A stretch of DNA of 64,000 bases from JBFELO01 sp041552055 (GTDB taxonomy: Bacteria; Acidobacteriota; Thermoanaerobaculia; Thermoanaerobaculales; Sulfomarinibacteraceae). Under the pieces are notes generated by a model. It was not told the DNA's origin. It was given only the letters and a program-made list of their open reading frames with translations, and did no database searches. Of the stretch, positions 1 through 8,603 are shown piece after piece. How positions within the stretch are numbered: position 1 is the stretch's first letter; each line of letters starts with the position of its first letter. The DNA is taken from contig JBFELO010000005.1 in the NCBI GenBank assembly GCA_041552055.1, positions 13,474 to 77,473 of the forward strand, given 5' to 3'. The translations under genes and the position numbers were made by a program.

Positions 1-1
1 G

Positions 2-544
2 GCGATGCGGGTGATGCGCCTGGCGGCGCAGTTCGGCAAGCCCGTAGTCTCGTTCGTGGACACGCCTGGCGCGTACCCCGGGATCCACGCCGAGGAGCGA
101 GGCCAGGCCGAAGCGATCGCCAACAACCTGCTCGAGATGTCGACGCTCCCGGTGCCGATCATCGTGGTGGTTGCCGGAGAGGGCGGGTCCGGGGGCGCTC
201 TCGCGCTCGGTATCGGAGATCGTGTGCTGATGCTCGAGAACTCGATTTACTCGGTCATCTCACCGGAAGGTTGCGCAGCGATTTTGTGGAAGGATCAGGC
301 GCGTGCGGAGGACGCTGCGGCCGCACTCAAACTGACGGCTCAGGACCTCAAGGGGTTCGGCGTCGTGGACGAGGTTCTGCCGGAGCCATTCGGTGGCGCC
401 CACATGGACGCGAGTGTCACCGCAGAGACTGTGGCCTCCGCAATCCGGCGACACCTCAAGCAGGTTCGCAAGGTGAAGCCGGAGGTACTCGTCAATCGGC
501 GCTACAAGAAGTTCCGGGCGATGGGTGTCTTCGGCGATCGTTGA
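2..544 (+). CDS. accA: Acetyl-CoA carboxylase carboxyltransferase subunit alpha, 3' part
   Basis: C-terminal about 180 residues of AccA, which with AccD transfers the carboxyl group from carboxybiotin to acetyl-CoA to make malonyl-CoA in the cytoplasm. Visible family motifs are DTPGAYPG, the EERGQ(A/S)EAIA segment, GEGGSGGAL and YSVISPEGCA(A/S)ILW, then the C-terminal NRRYKKFRAMG tail. The family is about 320 residues, so roughly the first 140 lie before the window and the reading frame is open to base 2. The stop is followed 86 bases later by the LPS-transport operon on the same strand. Confidence 0.95.
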   Translation, partial: AMRVMRLAAQFGKPVVSFVDTPGAYPGIHAEERGQAEAIANNLLEMSTLPVPIIVVVAGEGGSGGALALGIGDRVLMLENSIYSVISPEGCAAILWKDQARAEDAAAALKLTAQDLKGFGVVDEVLPEPFGGAHMDASVTAETVASAIRRHLKQVRKVKPEVLVNRRYKKFRAMGVFGDR

Positions 545-630
545 CCGGCCGGTCACGCCGCTTCGGCGACCGTCCCGGCGGATTCAGCGGGACGCGAGCG
601 ACAGGCGAACTAGATGATGTTCACTGGAAT

Positions 631-2592
631 ATGAGCAAACTCACCCGCACGTGGCTGCATCATGCGTCGATGGCCTTGATCCTCGTGATCGTGGCCGCCT
701 TGGCGGCTCTCGCGGTGCAGCGCGTGCGTCGGATGTCGCGTCCCGTCTCGGGTGTCGGCGCCGAGCATGTGGAGGTGGGAGGGGACGACCCGGTCCGAGG
801 GATCTACACCGGTTTCAAGTACGTCGAAACCGTCGCCGGGCAGCTCGTCTTTGCCCTCGACTCGGTGAAAACGCTCGGGAAGACCTCGGGATGGCACGAG
901 ATTGAAGGCGTGCGATTGCAGCTCTTCACCCAGGGCGTCGAAGGTCCGCTCCTGACCGCCGAGGCCGCACGTTTCAACGTGGACACCCGAGATGCAACGC
1001 TCGTTGGTCCGGTTCACGTCGAATTTCCTGACGGTGCCATGCTCAACACGGAAACTGCGCGTTTCGAGGCTGGCGCTCGTCGTCTGATCGCGGAGGCCAG
1101 GGTCCTCTTCACAAATGGCGAGAGTATCGGGCAAGCTGGGGGCGCCTCGTACGCACTCGACGGCAATCGGCTGGAACTGTCGGAGGGCGTCACGGTCAAG
1201 GCGGCGGACGGCATGACCCTGCGAGCGCCGCTGGTTGTCTACCTCCGCGAGACCTCGCACATCCGCTTTCCGGAGGGTTGTCGAATCGAGCGGGGCGGCT
1301 CGGTCATTCAGGCGCCGATCGCTTTGGTGGAGCTGGAAAAGAACGACGGCCCGCCGAAACGAGTCGAGTTCGAGGGCGGTGTGACCGCCCGCATCGTGGA
1401 GACTCCGGGTGGTTCGGTGACTGATATGTGGACCGAGCGCTTTGTCGCCGACCGCGACGGCTCGGGGAACTGGCAGGTCGAGGCGACGACCGATGGCCCC
1501 TGGATCGAGCTCGTGATGCAGGGCGGCGAACGGTTTCTGCATCGTGTCGTCAAGACGTTCTTGATCCGCGGGGTCGTCACCCAGAACGGGATTCTCAACC
1601 TGCGTGCAGACCGTGGGGTCTGCATCCGTGAGATCGGATTCGAGGGCGAGCCGCACCGGGCCGAAGCCGATTCGGCGAGGGTTTGGTTCGAGGGCGGTCA
1701 GCCCACCGACACCGAACTCCGGAAAGACGTGGTACTCCACGCCGAGGGCGTCGTGGCCACGGGACACCGGGCGCGGATGTCCTCGCCGGCCGGAATCACC
1801 ATGTTGCACGGCGACCCCACCGGGCCCGGTCGGGCGACGCTGGTATCGGAACGGGGCCGCATCAGCTGTGATCAGGTGCAGATGTTCGACCGTGAAGGTC
1901 GAATAGAGGCCCGTGGCGACGTTCAGGGTGAGCTCCTCCAGATTTCTCTCCTCGGGGCGGACAAGGACCCTGGTGAGAACTCGGAGCCGATCCCGGTCCA
2001 CTTCGCGTCCGGCGTCCTCGACGTCACGGACCGGGGTGGGACGTTTCACCTCAAGGACAACTCTCGCCTCTGGCAGGGCCAGCGCCTGCTCTTGGCGGAC
2101 GAGGTGATCTACCGACAATCGGACGGGGTTGTTGATGCGTCCGGGCACGTCCGGACGACCCTGCCGGCGCGTGAAGTCGACGCCTCGGCCGCGGCCGATG
2201 CCGACGTGATGGTGGTGGCGAGATCGCTGCACTTCAGCCGCCGCGAAAATCGTGCGGACTACGTCGGGAATGTCAGGTACAGTGACCCGGGACATACGTT
2301 GTCGGCCAACGAACTGGTAATACTGTTCGACGACGACAATCAGGTCACGGGCGTGGAGGCGACGGGGGCGGTGGAGATGGTGGATCTGGCATCCGGGCGC
2401 AAGATGACCGGAATGAAGGCCCGCAGGGATATCGACAGTCAGACCGTTCACGTCACCGGATCCCCGGTCCAGTTGACCGATGCCAACGGATCCATGGTCT
2501 CCGGATCTTCGTTGACCTGGGATCAGGCCAGTGGTAGGGTCACGATGGCCGGAGGAACCGAGACCATTTACTATCCGGAGGAGTTGCCCTGA
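631..2592 (+). CDS. LptC/LptA-like LPS transport protein, fused multi-repeat form
   Basis: Predicted 653-residue envelope protein of the LPS export bridge. Residues 10-30 form one N-terminal hydrophobic anchor, as in LptC. The rest is beta-rich OstA/LptA-like sequence with recurring patterns of the type (G/A)xVxxxFPDG, LxAxxAxF and ANELVILFDDDNQV. Typical LptC is about 190 and LptA about 180 residues, so this looks like LptC fused to several LptA-like units. The ATG at 631 is chosen because the anchor starts right after it; the frame is open further upstream but without a convincing domain. It overlaps lptB by four bases, which supports the assignment. Exact domain borders are inference. Confidence 0.75.
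   Translation: MSKLTRTWLHHASMALILVIVAALAALAVQRVRRMSRPVSGVGAEHVEVGGDDPVRGIYTGFKYVETVAGQLVFALDSVKTLGKTSGWHEIEGVRLQLFTQGVEGPLLTAEAARFNVDTRDATLVGPVHVEFPDGAMLNTETARFEAGARRLIAEARVLFTNGESIGQAGGASYALDGNRLELSEGVTVKAADGMTLRAPLVVYLRETSHIRFPEGCRIERGGSVIQAPIALVELEKNDGPPKRVEFEGGVTARIVETPGGSVTDMWTERFVADRDGSGNWQVEATTDGPWIELVMQGGERFLHRVVKTFLIRGVVTQNGILNLRADRGVCIREIGFEGEPHRAEADSARVWFEGGQPTDTELRKDVVLHAEGVVATGHRARMSSPAGITMLHGDPTGPGRATLVSERGRISCDQVQMFDREGRIEARGDVQGELLQISLLGADKDPGENSEPIPVHFASGVLDVTDRGGTFHLKDNSRLWQGQRLLLADEVIYRQSDGVVDASGHVRTTLPAREVDASAAADADVMVVARSLHFSRRENRADYVGNVRYSDPGHTLSANELVILFDDDNQVTGVEATGAVEMVDLASGRKMTGMKARRDIDSQTVHVTGSPVQLTDANGSMVSGSSLTWDQASGRVTMAGGTETIYYPEELP
2577..2583 (+). promoter_or_regulatory. 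Shine-Dalgarno that fixes a CTG start for lptB
   Basis: GGAGGAG, a near-perfect ribosome binding site inside the end of the LptC/A gene. It lies five bases before a CTG at 2589 that overlaps the upstream stop codon (CTGA). The next usable codon, TTG at 2625, has no comparable site. Confidence 0.6.
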
Positions 2593-3323
2593 GCCCGAAG
2601 GCGCTCGACCTGACCACCGAGGGTTTGCGCAAGTCCTACCGTGGGCGTTCGGTTGTTGACGGCATTTCCCTCAACATCTCTCCAGGCGAAATCGTCGGCC
2701 TGCTCGGTCCGAACGGGGCGGGGAAAACCACTACCTTTTACATGATGGTCGGTCTGGTGGAGCCCAACGAGGGAAAGGTGATACTTGGCGACCGGGATAT
2801 CACCGATTGGCCGATGTACCGCCGGGCGCGCATGGGAGTCGCGTACCTCGCACAGGAGCCGAGCGCTTTCCGGCAACTCAGCGTGGTGGACAACATCTGG
2901 CTCATACTGGAGGCGCTCGGGATCGACTCGAAAGAGGCCCACCGCCGGATCGAGCGACTCTTGCAGGAGTTCGGCTTGTTCGACCTCCGAAACCAGAGGG
3001 CCGAGACTCTGTCGGGAGGGGAGAGGAGACGTCTCGAGATCGCGCGCGCCCTGGCGACCGACCCCACGTTCATTCTCCTGGACGAGCCGTTTGCAGGCAT
3101 CGACCCGATCGCCGTGCTCGATCTCCAGCGGATCATTCGCCACCTGAAGTCTCTGGGAATAGGTGTGTTAATCACTGACCACAACGTCCGGGAGACGTTG
3201 AAGATCACCGACCGCGCCTATATAATCAAGGACGGCAAGATTTTTGCTACGGGTGATCCTGTTGATCTTTCCGAGAACCCGGATGTGCGGCGGATTTACC
3301 TCGGCGAGGACTTCCGGCTGTAA
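2589..3323 (+). CDS. lptB: LPS export ABC transporter ATP-binding protein LptB
   Basis: ATPase that powers LPS extraction with LptF/LptG. Walker A GPNGAGKTT, the LptB-typical TFYMMVGLVEP stretch, Q-loop YLAQEPSAFR, signature LSGGERRR, Walker B FILLDEPFAGIDP and H-loop ITDHNVRET are all present. Starting at CTG 2589 gives 244 residues (E. coli LptB 241) and restores the first beta strand ahead of SYRGRSVVDG; a TTG start at 2625 would remove it. The partner permease here is the fused LptFG at 15.7 kb. Translation is probably coupled to the upstream gene. Confidence 0.93.
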   Translation: MSPKALDLTTEGLRKSYRGRSVVDGISLNISPGEIVGLLGPNGAGKTTTFYMMVGLVEPNEGKVILGDRDITDWPMYRRARMGVAYLAQEPSAFRQLSVVDNIWLILEALGIDSKEAHRRIERLLQEFGLFDLRNQRAETLSGGERRRLEIARALATDPTFILLDEPFAGIDPIAVLDLQRIIRHLKSLGIGVLITDHNVRETLKITDRAYIIKDGKIFATGDPVDLSENPDVRRIYLGEDFRL

Positions 3324-3445
3324 CCCCGCAGCACGGTTCCAGAGACCGTGGACGTGCGACTCTTGGAGCCACCTGCGGTGCTGGACCGAATTCCGGGAAC
3401 GGCCCGTGTTTCGAGCAGAGGTGACATGACAGGTCCTGTCTGACG

Positions 3446-4942
3446 ATGGCACTGGAACAGAAGCTCCGGCTCAAGCTCGCGCAGCGTCTCGTGATGACGC
3501 CCTCTTTGCAGCAGGCGATCAAGCTGTTGCAGCTGTCGCGTCTGGAGTTGGAGGAAGAACTCACCCAGGAGATCCTCGAGAATCCGATTCTTGACGTCGA
3601 GGAGCAGCCCGAGGAGTCCGCGCAACTGGACGCCGAGGGGCCAGAAGAAGAGGAGCGCGGGACCGCCACCACTCAGGCAGACGGCGATCAGGATCAGCTC
3701 CCGTCACCCGAAGAGACGTACGACGACATCGACGTGGAGGCATTCTTCGCGGATTACCTGGGTGACGCTCGCCGTGAAGGCCCCTCGATGGTGACCTTCT
3801 CTCCGGACAGCGAGGTGCCGCTGGAGAACGTTCTCTCCGCGGCACCTGGTCTGTACGACCATCTGCTGTGGCAGCTCCATCTGCTCGACTGTCCGGCCGA
3901 TTTGGTCGATGTGTGCGAGTTCATCATCGGCAACCTCGACGAGGGCGGCTACCTGCGCGCCTCGGATGACGAGATCGTCCGAGCGACGGGCTCGAATCAG
4001 GATCAGACGATGCGGGCGTTGCGTGTGGTCCGCTCGCTGGATCCTCCCGGGATCGCCGCTCGCGATCTCCAGGAGTGCTTGGTCTTTCAGATCGAGCAGC
4101 TGATCGCGACTTCGACCGAGGACTCGGAGTCCGGCCTGCTCGAGCTGGTGTGCCGTATCGTCTCCGACCACTGGGACGACTTCCTGCATCAGCGTTGGGA
4201 GCGCCTCGCGGAGTCGGTCGGTTGCGGGGGAGTGACCGAACTCAGGCCGGTGCTCGACATCATCCACCGCCTGGAACCCAAACCGGGCCGGATCTACACG
4301 CAGGAACGCAGCCAGTACATCGAGCCCGACGTCTACGTTCGCAAGGTCGACGGCGAGTATACCATCACTCTCAACGACGATGGGCTTCCCCGTCTCCGGA
4401 TCAACTCGCGCTACGCACGCATGCTGGATGGCCAGATATCGGATCCTCAAGTCAACAACTATCTGCGTGAGAAGATGCGAAATGCGTTGTGGCTGATGAA
4501 GAGCATCGACCAACGGCAACGGACGATCTACAAGGTGGCCCGTAGCATCGTTTCGTTCCAGCGCAGTTTCCTGGATCACGGAATCGAGCATCTGAAACCG
4601 ATGGTCCTGCGTCAGGTAGCCGAGGATATCGGTATGCACGAGTCGACAATCTCGCGGGTCGTCAGCAACAAGTACATCTACACCCCCCGTGGGCTGTTTC
4701 CCATGAAGTACTTCTTCCACTCCGGGGTCGATTCCGCACGCGGCGAGAACGTGTCATCGGTCGTGGTCAAGGAGCGCATCCGCAAAGTGATCGAGGCCGA
4801 GGATCCGGCGCATCCGCTGTCGGACTCGAAGATCATGCGTATGCTGCAGCGAGAGGGAATCCGCCTGGCGAGGCGGACGGTTGCGAAGTACCGGGAGGAG
4901 TTGTTCATACCCTCCTCTGACAAACGCAAGAAACTATTTTGA
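3446..4942 (+). CDS. rpoN: RNA polymerase sigma-54 factor RpoN
   Basis: 498-residue sigma-54, which recognises -24/-12 promoters and needs an AAA+ activator. Region I is the Q/L-rich N-terminus (LKLAQRLVMTPSLQQAIKLL), followed by an acidic linker around residues 45-110, the core-binding domain, the HTH (HESTISRVVSNKYIYTPRG) and the RpoN box ARRTVAKYREEL near residues 474-485. No enhancer-binding activator occurs in this window. It lies in the conserved lptB-rpoN-hpf-ptsN order known from many Gram-negatives. The 122-base gap after lptB holds no clear terminator. Confidence 0.97.
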   Translation: MALEQKLRLKLAQRLVMTPSLQQAIKLLQLSRLELEEELTQEILENPILDVEEQPEESAQLDAEGPEEEERGTATTQADGDQDQLPSPEETYDDIDVEAFFADYLGDARREGPSMVTFSPDSEVPLENVLSAAPGLYDHLLWQLHLLDCPADLVDVCEFIIGNLDEGGYLRASDDEIVRATGSNQDQTMRALRVVRSLDPPGIAARDLQECLVFQIEQLIATSTEDSESGLLELVCRIVSDHWDDFLHQRWERLAESVGCGGVTELRPVLDIIHRLEPKPGRIYTQERSQYIEPDVYVRKVDGEYTITLNDDGLPRLRINSRYARMLDGQISDPQVNNYLREKMRNALWLMKSIDQRQRTIYKVARSIVSFQRSFLDHGIEHLKPMVLRQVAEDIGMHESTISRVVSNKYIYTPRGLFPMKYFFHSGVDSARGENVSSVVVKERIRKVIEAEDPAHPLSDSKIMRMLQREGIRLARRTVAKYREELFIPSSDKRKKLF

Positions 4943-4965
4943 GGCGAGGAAACAGGAGACACGCA

Positions 4966-5505
4966 ATGAAGATCGAGTACGTCGCCCGCCGGGCAACTCT
5001 CACCGATCAGGATCGACAGCTTGCCGAAAAAAAGCTCGGCAAGATCCGCAAGTATTTCAATGACATTCTGGACGTGCGGGTCGAGGTCGATCAGGAGCGT
5101 CACCTCTACGTGGCCGACCTTTTTGTCAAGGGCAAGGACTTCGATCTCAAATCGACGAGCCAAAGCAAGGACCTGACCACGGCCATGCAGGACGCCATCG
5201 ACAAACTCGAAATCCAGGCACGCCGCGCCAAGACCCGGCTCAAGAGCCACAAACAGCGTCACGCTCGCGGCGAGCAGGAATGGGGTGTGGAGGTGCTCGA
5301 GCCGGAGTCGATCGGTTCGGGTCAGCCAAGGGTCGTGGAGCGGACACAGATCCCGATCAAACCGATGAGCATCGAAGAGGCCGCGATGCAGTTGGAGAAG
5401 TCGAGCAACGAATTCCTCGTTTTTCGCAATTCGTCAAACGATAAGGTGAATGTGATCTACCGCCGCCCGGACAACAACCTCGGATTGATCACACCTGAGC
5501 TGTGA
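4966..5505 (+). CDS. hpf: Ribosome hibernation promoting factor, long form
   Basis: 179 residues: an N-terminal HPF/YfiA beta-alpha-beta domain (residues 1-105, starting MKIEYVARRATLTDQDRQ) and a C-terminal domain with SIEEAAMQLEKSSNEFLVF and NVIYRRPDNNLGLI. The second domain identifies the long form, which in other bacteria dimerises 70S ribosomes into inactive 100S particles. ATG 4966 follows AGGAG at a proper distance. The stop overlaps ptsN by one base (TGATG). Confidence 0.95.
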   Translation: MKIEYVARRATLTDQDRQLAEKKLGKIRKYFNDILDVRVEVDQERHLYVADLFVKGKDFDLKSTSQSKDLTTAMQDAIDKLEIQARRAKTRLKSHKQRHARGEQEWGVEVLEPESIGSGQPRVVERTQIPIKPMSIEEAAMQLEKSSNEFLVFRNSSNDKVNVIYRRPDNNLGLITPEL

Positions 5506-5969
5506 TGAAGATCCAGCAGCTCGTTCGGGCCGAAAACGTGTTCCTGGACCTGGAGGCTCAGGAGCTCCGCCAAGCACTCGATGAGGTGGCACAGCGAATC
5601 GCACCGATCGCTGGCCTGGACACGGGGATCGTCGTGAACGAGTTGTTGGCGCGCGAAAAACTCGGTTCCACCTCGGTCGGCGAAGGGTTCGCAATCCCGC
5701 ACTGCAAGATCGACGATCTCAAAGAAATCGTGGTCTCGCTGGCGCGTTTTCGAGAACCGGTGGAGTTCGCCGCTGCTGACGAACAAAATGTCAGGTTCCT
5801 CTTTGTCGTACTGTCGCCCCCGGATCAGCCGGCGGCGCACCTCCAGGTGTTGTCCCAGATCGCCAGAGTCTTGAAAGGATCCAAGCTGCGGGTGGATCTT
5901 CTGGAGGCGGCCGACGCTCATGAGGCGGTGGGTCTGCTCGAGGGGGCCGCGGATGCGGAGGGTCTGTGA
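5505..5969 (+). CDS. ptsN: PTS EIIA-Ntr-like regulatory phosphoprotein
   Basis: 154-residue EIIA of the fructose/nitrogen type. The phospho-accepting histidine is H66 in GEGFAIPHCKID. It is expected to take phosphate from HPr and regulate partners rather than transport sugar; no EIIB/EIIC lies nearby. It overlaps hpf by one base and hprK by four, so it is translationally coupled within the rpoN operon. Confidence 0.93.
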   Translation: MKIQQLVRAENVFLDLEAQELRQALDEVAQRIAPIAGLDTGIVVNELLAREKLGSTSVGEGFAIPHCKIDDLKEIVVSLARFREPVEFAAADEQNVRFLFVVLSPPDQPAAHLQVLSQIARVLKGSKLRVDLLEAADAHEAVGLLEGAADAEGL

Positions 5970-6958
5970 CCTCCGCTCTCCGGGTCCCCGTGGATCGTTT
6001 GCTGAGCGACCCCCGAATTCGTCACCTGGGTTTTGAAGTCATCGCGGGGAACGTCGGCCTGGAAGACCGTGCCATCACGAATCCGAGAATCCAAAAGCCG
6101 GGCCTCGCCCTTGCAGGCTATCTCCCGTACGTCAAGCCCGGGCGCATCCAGATTCTAGGCGAGTCGGAGTACGCCTACCTCGGGACCCTCGACCACGACG
6201 ATGCCGTGGAGCGAATGATGCGTCTGGTCGAGCTCGAGGTACCGTGCGTCGTGTCTGCCAAGGGCCTTCGGCCCGACGGGGCGGTCTTGAAGCTGTGCAA
6301 CGAACGGGCGGTGCCGTGCCTGGTGACCTCGTCGGGAACCGCTGACGTGATCGAATCGCTGTCCGCTTTCCTCGAGGACGAGCTCGCTCCGCGGGTGCAG
6401 ATGCATGGGGTGCTGGTCGAGATCTTCTCACTCGGAACGCTGATCCTCGGTGACGCCGGCATCGGGAAGTCGGAGTGCGCGCTGGAGTTGGTGTACCGAG
6501 GCCACCGCCTCGTGGCGGACGATCTCGTGATCATTCGCAGGACTCATGACCACAGGCTCCGAGCCGGTGCGCATGAGCTGCTGTCGAACTACCTCGAGCT
6601 GAGGGGGGTGGGCATCATCGATGTCCGCAAGCACTTCGGTATGACAGCTATCCTGCCGTCGGTCGAGGTTTCGCTCGTGATCCGGCTCATGAAGTTGAGC
6701 ACCGATGCGAAAGCGCTGGAGCAGAAGTGGCGTGAGCGACTGATGGAGAATCCGAGTTGGGGCTCCACGGAGAAGATCCTCGGCGTCGAGGTGCCGAGCT
6801 ACACGATGGTGGTTGCTCCGGGCCGGGATCTCTCGATCCTGGTGGAGACAGCGGTTCGGAAATGTCTGCTGGCGCAACGTGGTATCGAGGACGAGCGCGA
6901 CTTCCTCGAAGCCATCAACCGGTTGGCGGATGATGCCGGGGAACCAGATGATGACTGA
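5966..6958 (+). CDS. hprK: HPr(Ser) kinase/phosphorylase
   Basis: 330 residues. The N-terminal domain ends near H147 (MHGVLVEI); the catalytic domain has the P-loop GDAGIGKS at 162-169 and the family signature LELRGVGIIDV. It phosphorylates HPr on Ser46 and reverses the reaction. The HPr gene in this operon keeps that serine, so kinase and substrate are encoded together. Start is GTG 5966, overlapping the ptsN stop (GTGA). Its position between ptsN and rapZ joins Firmicute-style Ser-HPr control to a nitrogen-type PTS. Confidence 0.96.
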   Translation: MTSALRVPVDRLLSDPRIRHLGFEVIAGNVGLEDRAITNPRIQKPGLALAGYLPYVKPGRIQILGESEYAYLGTLDHDDAVERMMRLVELEVPCVVSAKGLRPDGAVLKLCNERAVPCLVTSSGTADVIESLSAFLEDELAPRVQMHGVLVEIFSLGTLILGDAGIGKSECALELVYRGHRLVADDLVIIRRTHDHRLRAGAHELLSNYLELRGVGIIDVRKHFGMTAILPSVEVSLVIRLMKLSTDAKALEQKWRERLMENPSWGSTEKILGVEVPSYTMVVAPGRDLSILVETAVRKCLLAQRGIEDERDFLEAINRLADDAGEPDDD

Positions 6959-7823
6959 GGACCGGTTCAGAGGACCGTTCGTGATCACCGGGCTTTCCGG
7001 GGCGGGGAAGACCGTGCTCAGCCGAAGTCTGGAAGACCTCGGTTATCTCTGCGTCGACAACATCCCCCTGGAGCTTGTGCCCGAGTTATTCGAGACGTCG
7101 AGTCACGAACTGAGCCGGCTCGTGGTGGTCCTGGATGTTCGAACTCGCGGCCTGACCGAGAAGTTCCCCGAGATTTTCCGCGATTTGACCGAGCGCTGCG
7201 ACCGCCTGCAGGTGGTGTTCGTCGAGGCATCGCCCGAGGTTCTGCTCAAGCGATTCTCGATTGCTCGCCGACCCCATCCGCTGCGTGACCGGAGCCTGGA
7301 ACAGGCGATCGCCGACGAGCGCGAGTCGCTGAGGGGGTTACGCACACGCGCCGATCTGGTCCTCGACACCACGAACCTCTCGCCGCACGATCTCAAGCGA
7401 CAGATCATTTCCATGGCCGGATCCGAGGCCCCTGAGTTGCAGCCCACGGTCGAGTTCCAGAGCTTCTCCTATCTCCAGGGAGTACCGCCAACCGCGAGCC
7501 TGGTGTTCGATGTCAGATTTCTGCCCAACCCGTACTTCGAGAATGAACTCCGCGACCTCGCCGGAGACGATGAACCGGTGGTGCAGTGGTTGGATGGATT
7601 CGATGAGGTCGGTGACGCGGTGCGCCGCATCGTCGACCTGATACTCTACCTGCTACCACGCTACGGCCGGGAGCTGAAAAGCGATTTGTCGATCGCGGTT
7701 GGATGCACGGGTGGACGACACCGATCGGTTTATGTGGCGCGACGGCTCGCAGGCGCGATGGCCGCAGCAGGACACAAGGTGGTGGTTCACCACCGTGACA
7801 AGGATCGTTGGAGGTTTGGATGA
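6948..7823 (+). CDS. rapZ: RapZ-family nucleotide-binding RNase adapter
   Basis: 291 residues. P-loop GLSGAGKT at residues 15-22, a DNIP motif in LCVDNIPLELVPE, and the C-terminal GCTGGRHRSVYVARRLA segment are diagnostic. In E. coli RapZ controls glucosamine-6-phosphate synthase through small RNAs, but in other phyla the role is mostly unknown. The two ATGs at 6948/6951 lie within the end of hprK (11-base overlap). Adjacent HprK and PTS genes suggest it reads the same phosphorelay (inference). Confidence 0.95.
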   Translation: MMTEDRFRGPFVITGLSGAGKTVLSRSLEDLGYLCVDNIPLELVPELFETSSHELSRLVVVLDVRTRGLTEKFPEIFRDLTERCDRLQVVFVEASPEVLLKRFSIARRPHPLRDRSLEQAIADERESLRGLRTRADLVLDTTNLSPHDLKRQIISMAGSEAPELQPTVEFQSFSYLQGVPPTASLVFDVRFLPNPYFENELRDLAGDDEPVVQWLDGFDEVGDAVRRIVDLILYLLPRYGRELKSDLSIAVGCTGGRHRSVYVARRLAGAMAAAGHKVVVHHRDKDRWRFG

Positions 7824-8236
7824 TTCCGGTCTTGGTGCTTACTCACGGTGAGTTGGCCACGGAACTCCTCGACGCGGCTCGAACGATCGATCCACATCTC
7901 AACGATGGTGCCGAGGCCCTCGCCCTGCCGTGGGACGTGGATTCCGATCATGCCAGCAAGGACCTTCGACAGCGCCTCGCAGACCTGGATCAAGGCGAGG
8001 GAGTGTTGATTCTGACCGACATGTTCGGCGGAACCGCGACCAACCTCGCGCTGCCGTTGCTCGATCCGGACCGTGTCGAGATCGTCACCGGGGTCAACCT
8101 CCCGATGCTGGTGAAGCTCGGATCGTTGCGGGACCAGACGCTGCCGCTCAACGATTTGGCCGGGCGTCTGACGGCGGCCGGTCAGAAGAGCATTCGCGTG
8201 GCGAGCGAGTTCCTGCGGGCGAAACGGGCGCGCTGA
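7820..8236 (+). CDS. PTS EIIA, mannose family
   Basis: 138 residues with the EIIA-Man fold. The N-terminus MIPVLVLTHGELA carries the predicted phospho-histidine H9, and LILTDMFGGTATNLAL is the family's second signature. No EIIB, EIIC or EIID of the mannose family is present, so a regulatory or orphan role is likely. ATG 7820 overlaps the rapZ stop (ATGA), and GGAGG lies five bases upstream. Confidence 0.92.
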   Translation: MIPVLVLTHGELATELLDAARTIDPHLNDGAEALALPWDVDSDHASKDLRQRLADLDQGEGVLILTDMFGGTATNLALPLLDPDRVEIVTGVNLPMLVKLGSLRDQTLPLNDLAGRLTAAGQKSIRVASEFLRAKRAR

Positions 8237-8333
8237 CCCACACACGATACAATGGAGGATGCCCCGATTGACGTGGTCTTCACCACGCTCAGCTACCAGC
8301 GACATACAAAACCGCAGCGAGCAGGAGAGCAGG

Positions 8334-8603
8334 ATGACGGAGCAGCAGGTCACGATCGACAATCGACTCGGGCTTCACGCACGGGCAGCCGCCAAGGTGG
8401 TGCACATGGCGAACAAGTTCAGGTCGGAAATCTTCATCGCGACCGACGAGGAGCAGGTGAACGCGAAGTCGATCCTCGGTTTGTTGACCTTGGCAGCCAC
8501 CAAAGGAACGAGAATCTCGGTGCGGGCGGAAGGTGAGGACGAAGGGGCGGCGGTGACCGCGATCGCGGAGCTTCTCGCGAACCGGTTCGGGGAGGATGAG
8601 TGA
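8334..8603 (+). CDS. ptsH: Phosphocarrier protein HPr
   Basis: 89-residue HPr. H15 in LGLHARAAA is the EI phosphorylation site and S46 in NAKSILGLLTL is the HprK site. It relays phosphate from EI to the two EIIA proteins in this operon. ATG 8334 follows an AGGAGAGCAGG purine tract. It is separated from the EIIA gene by 97 bases, the longest gap in the PTS block, and overlaps ptsI by four bases. Confidence 0.96.
   Translation: MTEQQVTIDNRLGLHARAAAKVVHMANKFRSEIFIATDEEQVNAKSILGLLTLAATKGTRISVRAEGEDEGAAVTAIAELLANRFGEDE

Noticed and set aside
610..2451. Long minus-strand open frame opposite the LptC/A gene
   Set aside because: Arg/His/Asp-rich composition typical of antisense frames in GC-rich genes; the plus strand has the coherent protein.
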